From contig NZ_QUOT01000001.1 of NCBI RefSeq assembly GCF_003390375.1, positions 1,364,001 to 1,428,000 on the forward strand: a DNA stretch of 64,000 nt. The letters are read 5' to 3'. The stretch is from Thalassotalea euphylliae (GTDB lineage: Bacteria; Pseudomonadota; Gammaproteobacteria; Enterobacterales; Alteromonadaceae). Position 1 is the stretch's first letter, and every line of letters starts with the position of its first letter. The position numbers were made by a program, and so were the translations under genes. Below, piece after piece: positions 9,038 through 17,966 of this stretch. The notes beneath the pieces are model-generated. The model had not been told where the DNA came from and did no database searches. It was given only the letters and a program-made list of their open reading frames with translations.

Positions 9038-9132
9038 TGCTTAATTTCTAGCATCGACCATTTGGTGTTCCAAGCCAACGGTGGTATAACTGTTGGCTAG
9101 GATTTAACCGCTCGCAGTTATGGTGGCTGAGT

Positions 9133-9681
9133 ATGAAAATATCAAAAGGATTTACACTCGTAGAGTTAATGGTTGGAGTTGCCATCATAGGAATCGCTCT
9201 GGCGGTAGCATTACCGAATTTTAACAATTGGATTGTGCAAATTCGAGTAGACAACGAAATATCTCAAATCCATCGCCTACTGCTCACCGCAAGAAATACC
9301 GCTATAAACTTAGAACATGAAGTCATCGTGTGCCCGTTAGATGGAAAAAACTGCGTAGATGATTGGTCTCGTGAAATAAGTGCGTTTGTTGATGTGAACA
9401 ATAACGGTGACTTTGATTCCGCAGACAATGAAACTATTATTCGAGTAAAAGCAGCAATTGATGATGGTGACGCCTTAACCTTCCAAAGGACTAGCCTGAC
9501 TTATCAGCCGACAGGACAGGCAGGAGGCGCGGCGGGAACTTTCGCTTATTGTCCTAAAGACCTACCACAGTTCAACCGCGGGGTTATTGTCTCATTGCGA
9601 GGTAGAGCTATTCAAACACGAGACACGGACAATGACAATATTGATGAAACAAGAGCTGGTGCGGACGTCACTTGCGAATAG
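9133..9681 (+). CDS. fimT: GspH/FimT-family minor pseudopilin
   Basis: A 182-residue prepilin: basic leader MKISKG, then the PilD cleavage and N-methylation motif G/FTLVELMV with Glu at mature position 5, a 20-residue hydrophobic helix, and a globular domain. The domain resembles GspH/FimT (IHRLLLTARNTAINLEHEVIVCP) and has Cys residues near 72, 78, 138 and the C-terminus that could pair. FimT-type minor pilins contribute to type IV pilus initiation and, in some species, DNA binding during transformation. It lies on the strand opposite the pilV-W-X-Y1-E operon that it would normally accompany. Confidence 0.85.
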   Translation: MKISKGFTLVELMVGVAIIGIALAVALPNFNNWIVQIRVDNEISQIHRLLLTARNTAINLEHEVIVCPLDGKNCVDDWSREISAFVDVNNNGDFDSADNETIIRVKAAIDDGDALTFQRTSLTYQPTGQAGGAAGTFAYCPKDLPQFNRGVIVSLRGRAIQTRDTDNDNIDETRAGADVTCE

Positions 9682-9824
9682 CAGCTTCTTATCAATATAG
9701 ACTTAACAAGCTCTATTTTTATAAATCTTAATAGTAAGAACGAAATATTTAATTGTTTGCCACGACAGTCTCCTAATTGTCGCTCAATACCCTGTCGCTC
9801 AAGGGGAGCCGCTTAGCTATTTTA

Positions 9825-10133
9825 TTATTGTGGAAGACTATCTTCTAATAAATTCGCTTTGTTATCGGTAAACTTTTGACTAAATGGTACACATTCAAAT
9901 ACGTCAAATATTCTTATAGTGCTTCGCTTTTTTATTATTCTTTTATTTTTCTTAAGCTTATCTAAGTAAGTTGGACCTTGGTGAGCAGGCATTATTTTAT
10001 AATGAATAATTTGCTCCCCTCCTAATAACTCGATGTGGCATTTAAGACGTGCCTTTTCGTTTGCTTTCGCAAAACTAATATTAGAAGTTAGCAAAGCGGC
10101 TAACCCTAGACCTATAACTACTGCGCTTCTCAT
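9825..10133 (-). CDS. TapY2-like small exported type IV pilus protein
   Basis: From the ATG at 10133 this is a 102-residue protein with a signal peptide (residues 5-21, ending SFA) and a short mature domain beginning KARLKCHIELLGGEQIIHYKI. The C-H-(I/V)-E-L-x-GG pattern, the size and the position directly after PilE recall the TapY2-like family found with minor pilin operons in Shewanella, Aeromonas and relatives. That family call is from memory and only moderately sure. GGAG lies 8 nt before this ATG. A longer frame starting at 10208 would run 41 bp into pilE and has no signal peptide at its N-terminus, so I reject it. It is the last gene of the pilV-W-X-Y1-E operon. Confidence 0.6.
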   Translation of the reverse strand: MRSAVVIGLGLAALLTSNISFAKANEKARLKCHIELLGGEQIIHYKIMPAHQGPTYLDKLKKNKRIIKKRSTIRIFDVFECVPFSQKFTDNKANLLEDSLPQ

Positions 10134-10167
10134 TTTGTTAACTCCAATTAACCTTACTAAACACAAA

Positions 10168-10572
10168 CTAATCCCAACAATCGCTACTCGGGGTTCTTTG
10201 ACCAGCATCTGTTACTTTTAGCTCTTTACATTTAGCATCGTCAGAAGCAAGGCTTCCTTGAGCCGTTGCTGTTAATATAAAAGTGTCGCCTTTTACTGTT
10301 GCATCTATTTTGTAGTAACCACCTTCAGACTCGAATGGATCTTTACTTAGGCCAAGATTTTTCATGTTCTCTGTATAGACCCTGTTGTCTAGGTAGTATT
10401 GTTCCATTAAGTTAGCAATTCTTAATAATTCTCGCTGACCCTCTGTGCGCTTCGACTTGCTTGCGTAACTCTGATAGCTTGGATATGCCACACCTGCCAA
10501 AATCCCAATAATAGCAACAACAATAAGCAACTCAATCAGAGTAAAACCAGAAGACTTTATGCTTCTTTTCAT
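10168..10572 (-). CDS. pilE: Type IV minor pilin PilE
   Basis: A 134-residue prepilin with leader MKRSIKSSG, cleavage motif G/FTLIELLIV (Glu5 present), a hydrophobic N-terminal helix and a compact domain containing TEGQRELLRIANLMEQYYLDNRVYT, typical of PilE minor pilins. Two Cys near the C-terminus (KCKEL and DCWD) form the usual D-loop disulfide. Its ATG overlaps the pilY1 stop by one base (TAATG), so translation is probably coupled. Role: pilus initiation complex with PilV, PilW, PilX and PilY1 in the inner membrane. Confidence 0.9.
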   Translation of the reverse strand: MKRSIKSSGFTLIELLIVVAIIGILAGVAYPSYQSYASKSKRTEGQRELLRIANLMEQYYLDNRVYTENMKNLGLSKDPFESEGGYYKIDATVKGDTFILTATAQGSLASDDAKCKELKVTDAGQRTPSSDCWD

Positions 10573-13500
10573 TAATTATCTTCCTCGACATATAGAGCTG
10601 TACGCATTGTTTTCAGTTTTAGGCCGTCACAGTTGCCATTTGCATCACAAATAGTTTTTTCATCTGGTGCAAGTAAAACAACTTCGGTTCTTTGATCTGT
10701 TTCCTTAGGATTATCTGGATCCGATTCATCATCATCGGTTGTTGGCGGCCGAGTAACAATTGTTGGCTTTTCATTAATAATACCTGGTAACTCTATGATT
10801 CTAGTTTCATAAATGGTTGTTCCCAATGCTAAGTCAACCGCATATAGCTGAGCTTCACCTCCATCTAGAGCACAGGTACCCTCTGACGCAAATGTTGGAA
10901 TAAAGCTATTATAATAAGCTACACCCGCGATTGCTTCTGGTTGAGTTACACTCTTTTCACCATTTCCTAGTAAGCTAATAAACCAGCCATCTTTTTCACT
11001 CACAGCAAGCGCTAAATTCTCTTGTTCCTGTTCGGTCAAGCTATTATCACCAAATGGGTTACCCGTATAATCATGCAGGTCGGCCAGCTTTACTTCGCTT
11101 GGTGGCGTATCAAATTTTTGCGTAATAATATTGCCATCTTTAATCATAAATAGCATATCGTTAGTAATCGTATTTAACGGATCAGCGCGATTACCACTAC
11201 CAATTAAAATAGCATCATAGGGTACAGCTGATTGGTGAACCTGCTCATCAGAGTTACCATTAACTATCGTAGTGTACTTAAATGTCTCTGAAATCAATGC
11301 CCTCGTGATTGTTGGCTCACTAAAGAAGCGCCTATCATTTGCTTCCGTCGCTTTATTTCCTTCAGCTTGGCGGCCAAGTGATGCTAGCTGGATAAGTCCC
11401 CAGTCGTCAGAGCTTGCACCAACCATATCAAGTCGCCAAACAACGCCACCAGTATCACCAAAATATAATCTATCAACGAAACCATCTGAATCACTATCAA
11501 GGGCAGAGACTGCTGCCGGAATACTATCGTTACCAGGAAAATCTATATCACCGCCTGGAGTTATTGCTAACTTCTTTTCACCTGAAGCGGCGTCAACAAA
11601 AAACAACCCGCGTCCAAGCGTATCATTTGTACCCACCCCACCTGCATCTTTTGACGCTGCATAACCAGCAGCAAATACTAGGGTCGGCTTGGCTTTACCA
11701 GAATCTGTATTTATTAACGAATTAATCACACGCGGTGTTGACCATGACTGACCAAGCTCACTGAAGCCAGTGCTATCGTCGTTGATGTGCCATAGCAATT
11801 TAGGTGCAACATCGGGATTACTAATATCAAGCGCATAGTATGAAGAGCCTCCACGGCGAGAGCCTACAAACACCCAAGCTTTATCGCCTTTTGTGTGATC
11901 AACCGTACCGTCGCCGCCATCATCGATATAGGAAACTGGCGTGCCATCTAAACCATAAACTTTACCGCCACCATTCGCATTAATTCTCAATTCATTGTAA
12001 TTGCTAAAAAATTCTTTTGGCATAAACACCCAGCTTTCCTTCACTGAGTTGCCTTCATCTTGGAACATATGAAGCGCACCAGCATTAGTGCCGACAATAA
12101 TGCGAACATCTTGATTATCCGCACTACCGCCATAATTAACCACTAGCGGTCTGGAGTGCAATGGGTCGCCAAAAACATCTTTACGCATATCTGTTGTTGA
12201 TTCGTCATTGTCATCGTCATCAACATCGGCTCCTTTTGCCCAGGCAAATAAATCGTCAAGATCGGCTTCCGGGACTTTCATAAAGGCAGCGAGCTTAGCT
12301 TCTGTTTCAAATGCGCTTTCGGCATTGTCTTTGCTAAACTCTTTGATTGCACTATCACTGCCAAGGTCTGAATAAACTTTTCTGCTATCAGGAGTAATTG
12401 TTTGGAACATTTCAACAACCCCCCCCTCATTTACATCAGCACCATCATTACTGCTTGACCATATTGTAGTAACATTTTCCTCAATATTACCCGCATCATT
12501 TAATGCTGGTTTATCATCTTTCCCAACTAAGCCGCTACCTGAGATTTTTAGCTTTTTAATGTTTCCTGCCCACCTAGGTCTGCGTTCTGGTAAAAACATC
12601 GCATAATACACAGAATCAAGTGTTTGCGTGCGATCAAAGTTGTTTGAAGCCACCGCAGGCGCAGTAAAGGTTGCATTTACGCTGAGAGCATTCCGAAGTG
12701 CTTCGGATAGCTGCAAAGACAAAGCGCTCGGGTTATCAACATCATAAAAGTTGCCACCACCAGCTTCAGCAGCAGCATCCAGTAACTTCTTCGCGTCGTC
12801 AGCAATTAATTCATCGTTGGTTGGGTTATCGGGATCAGCAAAATCCTGTAAGGCAAATCCTATGGTATTCAAAGTAATATTTTGCTTACCTGAAACATTA
12901 GCGTTGATATCTTGGTTGTGGAGAATGTCCGCTAACGCGACCAAGTAGTTGTCTTCACTGATCAATGAGCCACTGGAATTTTCTCTACGAACCTGACGAA
13001 CTAAATCAGCGTTGTAACCAGTCATCAGCGCTATTTCGTCGTTTGCGGCACGATCACGAGTAGGCGCTCCATCGGTTATCATGATGACATGAACATTATC
13101 ACCACAGAAAGTACTACCAAATGGCGACTTATAAACCGTGTTGGTCTCGATACTTAAATCTCTGGGTGGAGTATTAGCAATATAATTGCCACGATCAGAG
13201 TCTTTATCTCCGTAATATACCGATAGACCACCAAAATAACGGCTGGCCTCGAATAAAGTTTCGCACAGTGGAGTATTAGTTTCACCATCTACATCAGATT
13301 CAAGAATTTCTAACAACCTAGCTCTAGTGACAACATTCATCTCTTGGATGCCCATCACTATGCGGCCACCATCCCGTACATTTTCACCTGCATGATTTAG
13401 GTTAAAAATCTGTAAACCAAAGTCAACGTTATAAAAAGACTCGACAACATTCACTACAGCACGTTTGGCTGCTTCCAATTTGGAAACAGTTTCAGTTTCG

Positions 13501-14228
13501 TTGCTATTAGCTAATGCGTAACGTAAATAGTTATCAGTAAATAGTGTAACTACCTCACCCTTATCCGCAGTACTTAGTGCATTGTCAATATTTGATGTGT
13601 ATTGCTGTGGATTATCTTTATTACCCAAACCATCTGCTGGATACCCTGGAGCTAAATCTTTTCCGTCCAAGTTACCGTAAGGATTGCCATAAACACCACT
13701 GCTGCCATGGTTAATATTGCGTTCAGTGGTACCATTAAGTCGATCAAACTCAATATCTTCTAAGCAATCAACTACTGCTAAATTAGCACCAGTATTGTCG
13801 GGTATTTCTTCCCATGTTCCAGAGCTGCCTTTAAACGTATACTCGCGTAGATGAACGTTGACAAAGCCCTTTTCTTTTAGGATGTCATGTGCAAAGTCGC
13901 AACTGAGAATTGAAGCAAAAAATCGGCGTTGTTCAGTAGCACTATCAGGCGTTGGCAGAGGGCTATCGCCAACTCCACTGCCTTTAGAAAAATAAATATA
14001 TTCTTCAGAGAGTTTAGTTAAGCCATCTAAAGCGTTGTAACCTCTATCTGGGTCGTAAGGAGCATTAATGGTCACTTCTCGGTTCATACTACCGGAATTA
14101 TCAAAGATAATTAACACCTTAGGTGTAATACCTACCGTAGTAGATTCATTTCCAAGGTATAATTCAATATCTTCCGAGTATGCTACCCAAGGCAGTAAAC
14201 AGCTTAGGAAAAAAAATACGTATTTCAT
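10572..14228 (-). CDS. pilY1: Type IV pilus tip adhesin/assembly protein PilY1
   Basis: Large secreted pilus-associated protein (1218 residues) involved in adhesion, pilus extension and surface sensing. It has a Sec signal peptide (residues 2-18). A von Willebrand A-like segment follows at once with the metal-ion site FDNSGSM (residues 43-49). The C-terminal beta-propeller (about 700-1150) contains DSDSDGFVD near residue 910, the EF-hand-like calcium loop known in PilY1. The ATG at 14228 has AGGGA at good spacing; a GTG one codon earlier overlaps the pilX stop (TAGTG). It sits between pilX and pilE. Aspartate-rich stretches such as GADVDDDDNDE suggest further cation binding. Confidence 0.93.
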   Translation of the reverse strand: MKYVFFFLSCLLPWVAYSEDIELYLGNESTTVGITPKVLIIFDNSGSMNREVTINAPYDPDRGYNALDGLTKLSEEYIYFSKGSGVGDSPLPTPDSATEQRRFFASILSCDFAHDILKEKGFVNVHLREYTFKGSSGTWEEIPDNTGANLAVVDCLEDIEFDRLNGTTERNINHGSSGVYGNPYGNLDGKDLAPGYPADGLGNKDNPQQYTSNIDNALSTADKGEVVTLFTDNYLRYALANSNETETVSKLEAAKRAVVNVVESFYNVDFGLQIFNLNHAGENVRDGGRIVMGIQEMNVVTRARLLEILESDVDGETNTPLCETLFEASRYFGGLSVYYGDKDSDRGNYIANTPPRDLSIETNTVYKSPFGSTFCGDNVHVIMITDGAPTRDRAANDEIALMTGYNADLVRQVRRENSSGSLISEDNYLVALADILHNQDINANVSGKQNITLNTIGFALQDFADPDNPTNDELIADDAKKLLDAAAEAGGGNFYDVDNPSALSLQLSEALRNALSVNATFTAPAVASNNFDRTQTLDSVYYAMFLPERRPRWAGNIKKLKISGSGLVGKDDKPALNDAGNIEENVTTIWSSSNDGADVNEGGVVEMFQTITPDSRKVYSDLGSDSAIKEFSKDNAESAFETEAKLAAFMKVPEADLDDLFAWAKGADVDDDDNDESTTDMRKDVFGDPLHSRPLVVNYGGSADNQDVRIIVGTNAGALHMFQDEGNSVKESWVFMPKEFFSNYNELRINANGGGKVYGLDGTPVSYIDDGGDGTVDHTKGDKAWVFVGSRRGGSSYYALDISNPDVAPKLLWHINDDSTGFSELGQSWSTPRVINSLINTDSGKAKPTLVFAAGYAASKDAGGVGTNDTLGRGLFFVDAASGEKKLAITPGGDIDFPGNDSIPAAVSALDSDSDGFVDRLYFGDTGGVVWRLDMVGASSDDWGLIQLASLGRQAEGNKATEANDRRFFSEPTITRALISETFKYTTIVNGNSDEQVHQSAVPYDAILIGSGNRADPLNTITNDMLFMIKDGNIITQKFDTPPSEVKLADLHDYTGNPFGDNSLTEQEQENLALAVSEKDGWFISLLGNGEKSVTQPEAIAGVAYYNSFIPTFASEGTCALDGGEAQLYAVDLALGTTIYETRIIELPGIINEKPTIVTRPPTTDDDESDPDNPKETDQRTEVVLLAPDEKTICDANGNCDGLKLKTMRTALYVEEDN

Positions 14229-14230
14229 CA

Positions 14231-14701
14231 CTAATTCCCTACATTTAATAATTGCTGAGCAATATTAGCGTTGGCGCGAACTTCGCTCGTTTTATTTCGT
14301 CCATACTCATTGCTTACAGCAATACTAACGACATTGCATTTCAACAATTGATTGGAAGAAGATAACGTTGTGTGTGGGCAGTCAGTCGGCTCATTGGTGT
14401 CAAGCTCATTATCAATCACAACGCTTTTAACAGATACACTTGTTATCGTATTAACGTTTTTTGGAAAGTCCTTTCCTGCAAACAAATTGACATTGCCCCT
14501 AATTTGATCGGCAACGGTTTCGTCTAAAGCGCTAACCGTGGCCTGAATTGCAATCAACTTTTCTTCACTAGCACCCGACATTTTTATATCCGAAGATGCG
14601 TTTAACATAAGCACAGACGCGACTGCAGTTAAGGCCACTAAAAAAACGATCGATGTAATTAATACAAAACCGCTCTGGGCTGATGTTTTAAAACTTACCA
14701 T
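14231..14701 (-). CDS. pilX: Type IV pilus minor pilin PilX
   Basis: A 156-residue prepilin-like protein with cleavage site SG/FVLITSIVFLVAL and a hydrophobic helix, then the PilX-type N-domain (SSDIKMSGASEEKLIAIQATVSALDET). Mature position 5 is Thr, not the Glu found in the four other pilins here. Loss of Glu5 is also seen in GspK-like tip pseudopilins and fits a position at the pilus tip. It overlaps pilW by 7 bp and pilY1 follows directly, the standard pilW-pilX-pilY1 order. Confidence 0.85.
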   Translation of the reverse strand: MVSFKTSAQSGFVLITSIVFLVALTAVASVLMLNASSDIKMSGASEEKLIAIQATVSALDETVADQIRGNVNLFAGKDFPKNVNTITSVSVKSVVIDNELDTNEPTDCPHTTLSSSNQLLKCNVVSIAVSNEYGRNKTSEVRANANIAQQLLNVGN

Positions 14702-15651
14702 ACTCTTACGTCACCATTGTGTAATGTAACTGTTGAGCTAAAAAGCATTCTTCTGTAATTGTCACCAGACGCATTAAAGCTAATGTCACCAAGCTGATAA
14801 ATAGTGTCATTAGTATAGTTGGGGTCTAACTCTATATCACGCACTAACACATAAAGCTTGACGGCTCGAATTTTAGCGTTTGTAGCACCATCCCAAATTG
14901 CATCTGTAACATTATCTGCAGAAACAAAAGAGTCGACATTACCATTACCGTCACTATCAACACCGTATAAAAATCTGATCATTTCTACACCGTCGATTAA
15001 AGGTTGATTCCACATACTATTGACTAAACTAATCAGATTTAAAGTAGGAACAACACTAGAGCTACCAGCTAAAGTATCTTCTGAAATGTAGTAAATATGA
15101 TGCTGATATTCCCATGTCTGGCTATTATTGATAACAGGAGAGGGATTCTCACCATCAAATATCTGGCCTGCATTCATATTAGTGATCAAGTAATATCGGT
15201 CATCGTTGAGCGCGCCATTTGCAGGCAACGCCACGGCACGCTTTAGCTGCAAAATATCTGAGCCTTGTTTGGCATCATTGATGCATCCCATCATTGCTGA
15301 ATTCATGGGTGTAGCTCCCCAAATCGCTCGAAATGTACCAATGTTTCCTGGAAATGTCCCATTATTAATTCCACCACCTCGGCACTCATTATCTGGCGCT
15401 CCTGGCACGGCGAGTAAATTGCTATTGCTTAGTGGCATTGCAAGCTCTCCCCAGAACCCCTGACGCATTAGATCATCAGTTAGTAAGCTAATGGTAATTC
15501 GGCCTGTTTCTTGCATGGCACCATACCGAGTGGTGGTATCAGATGTTGAATACATACCAACAAAGATACTCATTACTCCAGAAAAGAGCACTAAACCTAA
15601 CACTAACGAAATGAGTATTTCTAATATTGTAAAACCACGCTGATACTTCAT
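14695..15651 (-). CDS. pilW: Type IV pilus minor pilin PilW
   Basis: A 318-residue prepilin with the short leader MKYQRG and motif G/FTILEILIS (Glu5 present), then the PilW-type sequence TTTRYGAMQETGRITISLLTDDLMRQGFWGE. Most of the protein is a periplasmic globular domain with Cys residues at about 88, 104 and elsewhere. The C-terminus (LFSSTVTLHNGDVRVW) is typical of PilW. It lies 10 bp after pilV and overlaps pilX by 7 bp. Part of the initiation complex that primes pilus assembly. Confidence 0.88.
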   Translation of the reverse strand: MKYQRGFTILEILISLVLGLVLFSGVMSIFVGMYSTSDTTTRYGAMQETGRITISLLTDDLMRQGFWGELAMPLSNSNLLAVPGAPDNECRGGGINNGTFPGNIGTFRAIWGATPMNSAMMGCINDAKQGSDILQLKRAVALPANGALNDDRYYLITNMNAGQIFDGENPSPVINNSQTWEYQHHIYYISEDTLAGSSSVVPTLNLISLVNSMWNQPLIDGVEMIRFLYGVDSDGNGNVDSFVSADNVTDAIWDGATNAKIRAVKLYVLVRDIELDPNYTNDTIYQLGDISFNASGDNYRRMLFSSTVTLHNGDVRVW

Positions 15652-15661
15652 TTGCTACTCA

Positions 15662-16198
15662 TTAAAACAAAAATGCTGTTAATACAATTCTGCGACGTGT
15701 GTCAGCCGAAGATCCACAATTACCACCACCAGCTCCCTTCACTTCGCTTCGTCCTGACCAACTAACAACAACGGTAACTAATTGTGCATTACGAGCAATG
15801 CAACCTCTCGCATCAATTAAGCCGCCAGTATTGCTGTTGCTTAACCTTGAGTTTGCTCCCCGCAGTGCATTTGTCCATTCATAAAGATCATTGGTTTTAA
15901 TTTCTTGCGGTGTGCATGGGGAAGCCACGTTATTACAAAAGTTATCGGGCAAGGAGGCAGCATTCTCACCATAGGTACCTACATAACTTTGTAATACTGC
16001 TTCACTTACATCATTACTGCGGATACGCTCGATAATATCTTGTGCCATAGCTGATGCCAGCGAACGCTGCATGGCATCAAAGCTTCCTTTCTTGGCTGTT
16101 GTTTGCATAGCCACAGCACCTAAAATTCCAGTCGCTAAGACAAACAATGCCACGAGAACTTCTATCAGCGTCATTCCACGCGAATGGGAGTTATGCAT
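15662..16198 (-). CDS. pilV: Type IV pilus modification/minor pilin PilV
   Basis: First gene of the minor pilin operon; 178 residues from the ATG at 16198, chosen because GAGGTGG lies a few bases before it. A TTG eight codons earlier would place that Shine-Dalgarno inside the gene. Leader MHNSHSRG, cleavage motif G/MTLIEVLVALFVLATGILG (Glu5 present), then AMQRSLASAMAQDIIERIRSND, characteristic of PilV. Four Cys in the globular part may form disulfides. The transcript probably starts in the 339-bp gap before ispH. Confidence 0.88.
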   Translation of the reverse strand: MHNSHSRGMTLIEVLVALFVLATGILGAVAMQTTAKKGSFDAMQRSLASAMAQDIIERIRSNDVSEAVLQSYVGTYGENAASLPDNFCNNVASPCTPQEIKTNDLYEWTNALRGANSRLSNSNTGGLIDARGCIARNAQLVTVVVSWSGRSEVKGAGGGNCGSSADTRRRIVLTAFLF

Positions 16199-16537
16199 AA
16201 ATCCACCTCGCCTTTGGTTCAAGTGGTAAATGTTGAGTTAAAAAAGTAGAAAGGGAAACGAAGAAATTTCTTCGCAAAAAAATAGAGGGGCGATTTATTG
16301 AATCAATAAATACCCAAGATTGGCCAACATATGTGTTAAGTATCGCCATATTTAGAGGCATTAACCCATACCTATATCCATATAATGGGTAGCTGTGACT
16401 TATATAGTCACTACACAGTTACTACCCACGGTTGCGTTTAAAGTTATCGCAAATCCGAAACTGTGATCGAATTCTCCTGTTAGTGATTAGCTTTGTAGCT
16501 GACTAAAATGCTGATTAACTTTTATCCACCCCGAAGA
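16199..16537. other. Intergenic region between ispH and pilV
   Basis: No gene seen in 339 bp. It must hold the pilV operon promoter (minus strand). It contains a perfect 16-bp palindrome CGAAGAAATTTCTTCG (16259-16274), about 60 bp upstream of the pilV start, and the set of competing inverted repeats described at 16364-16428. I see no convincing terminator for ispH. Confidence 0.5.
16364..16428 (-). promoter_or_regulatory. Competing inverted repeats upstream of pilV
   Basis: Read on the minus strand, three segments follow in order: TGGGTAG (16422-16428), CTACCCAT (16385-16392) and ATGGGT (16364-16369). The middle one can pair with either neighbour, so two hairpins exclude each other. A further GTGACT-TATAT-AGTCAC stem (16395-16411) lies inside the first. 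This could be an RNA switch or overlapping operators; no T-run follows. Confidence 0.3.
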
Positions 16538-17467
16538 TTAACGCAATTCTACAGGTACAGCAAATACTATGTTTTCTTCACGGCCTGGGTGTTCGATAAC
16601 TTCATGACCCCCATAGGATTTTAGTTGCTCGATTACTTGCTTTACCAATACTTCTGGCGCTGACGCCCCTGCTGTAACCCCTACTTTTAGTATGTCTTTT
16701 AGCCAGGCTTCATCGATATTGTTAGCTGTATCGATTAGATAAGAAGTCGTGCCAATTTTTTCGGCCAATTCACGTAAGCGATTTGAGTTTGAGCTGTTTT
16801 TAGCACCTACCACTAACAACAAATCCACTTGTTCTGCAATTGATCTTACAGCATCTTGGCGATTTTGTGTGGCATAACAAATGTCGTCTTTGCGAGGTCC
16901 TTCAATTGCAGGGAACTTGGTTTTCAACGCATCAATCACATCACTTGTATCGTCTACTGATAGAGTGGTTTGGCTACAGTAGTGCAATGCATCAGGATTT
17001 TTAACAGTAAGGGCTGCTACATCTTCTGGTGACTCAACTAAGTAAATACCACCTTCTGCGCTGTCATACTGTCCCATTGTGCCTTCCACTTCAGGGTGGC
17101 CGGCATGGCCAATAAGCACACACTCGACCCCTTTACGACTGGCACGAGAGACTTCCATATGCACTTTAGTCACTAACGGGCAAGTGGCATCAAATACCTT
17201 TAATCCGCGCTTTTTAGCTTCGTTGCGAACGGCTTTTGAGACACCGTGTGCGCTAAAAATAACGGTTGCATCGTCAGGTACTTCATGGAGTTCGTCGACA
17301 AAAACAGCACCTCGATCTTTTAAGCCATTGACAACAAATTTGTTATGAACAACTTCGTGACGCACGTAAATTGGTGCATCAAATAAATCTAAAGCGCGGT
17401 CAACGATGCTGATAGCACGATCTACACCTGCACAGAAGCCACGCGGATTTGCTAAGATAATTTCCAT
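16538..17467 (-). CDS. ispH: 4-hydroxy-3-methylbut-2-enyl diphosphate reductase
   Basis: Last enzyme of the MEP isoprenoid pathway: reduces HMBPP to IPP and DMAPP with a [4Fe-4S] cluster. From the ATG at 17467 the protein is 309 residues. The three cluster Cys are in NPRGFCAGV (residue 12), DATCPLV (about 96) and ICYATQNRQ (about 197); the HGxS-type AHGVSK and the proton-donor Glu region HPEVEGTMG are intact. A TTG one codon earlier is a less likely start. It is the last gene of ribF-ileS-lspA-fkpB-ispH, 8 bp after fkpB, exactly as in E. coli. Confidence 0.97.
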   Translation of the reverse strand: MEIILANPRGFCAGVDRAISIVDRALDLFDAPIYVRHEVVHNKFVVNGLKDRGAVFVDELHEVPDDATVIFSAHGVSKAVRNEAKKRGLKVFDATCPLVTKVHMEVSRASRKGVECVLIGHAGHPEVEGTMGQYDSAEGGIYLVESPEDVAALTVKNPDALHYCSQTTLSVDDTSDVIDALKTKFPAIEGPRKDDICYATQNRQDAVRSIAEQVDLLLVVGAKNSSNSNRLRELAEKIGTTSYLIDTANNIDEAWLKDILKVGVTAGASAPEVLVKQVIEQLKSYGGHEVIEHPGREENIVFAVPVELR

Positions 17468-17475
17468 CAAAATGC

Positions 17476-17904
17476 CTACTTAATTTCTACCACGTCAATA
17501 ACGAAAGTAACGTCTTGCCCAGCCAAAGGGTGATTAAAATCAACAGTAACAGACGCACCAGATACTTCAGTAACCATACCAGGTACTTCCCCGCCAGGCG
17601 TTGTAAAGGTAATTATGCTACCCACTTTGGCCGGTGTGTCTGCGTCAAACTTATTGATATCTACATAATGTACATTGTCTGGGTTCTTTTCGCCAAATGC
17701 ATCTTTGGCAGCAAGAGTGAACTCTTTCGTTTCACCTTCACTCATGCCTAACAATTGGGCTTCAAACGCTGGCGAGATACTTTGATCGCCCATATTGATA
17801 ATGGCAGGTTTGTTATTCACTTTAGTGCTATCTGCGGCAGAGCCATCTGATAACTTCATGGTGATGTGGGCAACTAGGCTTGAGTCTGCGGTAATTTGTG
17901 TCAT
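17476..17904 (-). CDS. fkpB: FKBP-type peptidyl-prolyl cis-trans isomerase FkpB
   Basis: A 142-residue SlpA/FkpB-type PPIase of the cytosol. The FKBP core is split by an insert-in-flap domain (about residues 65-120, DAFGEKNPDNVHYVDINKF), the arrangement of SlyD/SlpA chaperone-isomerases, and the sequence ends VTVDFNHPLAGQDVTFVIDVVEI, the family hallmark. It lacks the His-rich metal tail of SlyD, which supports FkpB. It lies between lspA and ispH, as in E. coli. The 62-bp leader from lspA contains a 16-bp tandem repeat. Confidence 0.94.
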   Translation of the reverse strand: MTQITADSSLVAHITMKLSDGSAADSTKVNNKPAIINMGDQSISPAFEAQLLGMSEGETKEFTLAAKDAFGEKNPDNVHYVDINKFDADTPAKVGSIITFTTPGGEVPGMVTEVSGASVTVDFNHPLAGQDVTFVIDVVEIK

Positions 17905-17907
17905 TTG

Positions 17908-17939
17908 TTACTTCTTAAATTAGGTACTTCTTAAATTAG
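17908..17939. repeat. 16-bp tandem repeat in the lspA-fkpB gap
   Basis: The unit (T/G)TACTTCTTAAATTAG occurs twice in a row (17908-17923, 17924-17939), with a partial third copy TTACTACTTA following. It lies immediately upstream of the fkpB start on the minus strand, so it occupies the translation-initiation region of that gene. Confidence 0.8.
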
Positions 17940-17966
17940 TTACTACTTATTACTTTCTTTGCCAGC

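Noticed and set aside
9073..9098. Stem-loop after nadE as a terminator
   Set aside because: AGCCAAC/GTTGGCT pairs well, but there is no T-run on either strand; I mention it only in the nadE entry.
10134..10208. Longer start for the TapY2-like protein
   Set aside because: It would overlap pilE by 41 bp and bury the signal peptide; the ATG at 10133 has GGAG at good spacing.
11272..11725. Plus-strand frames inside pilY1
   Set aside because: Two overlapping open frames antisense to a well-supported large gene, with low-complexity translations and no start signals.
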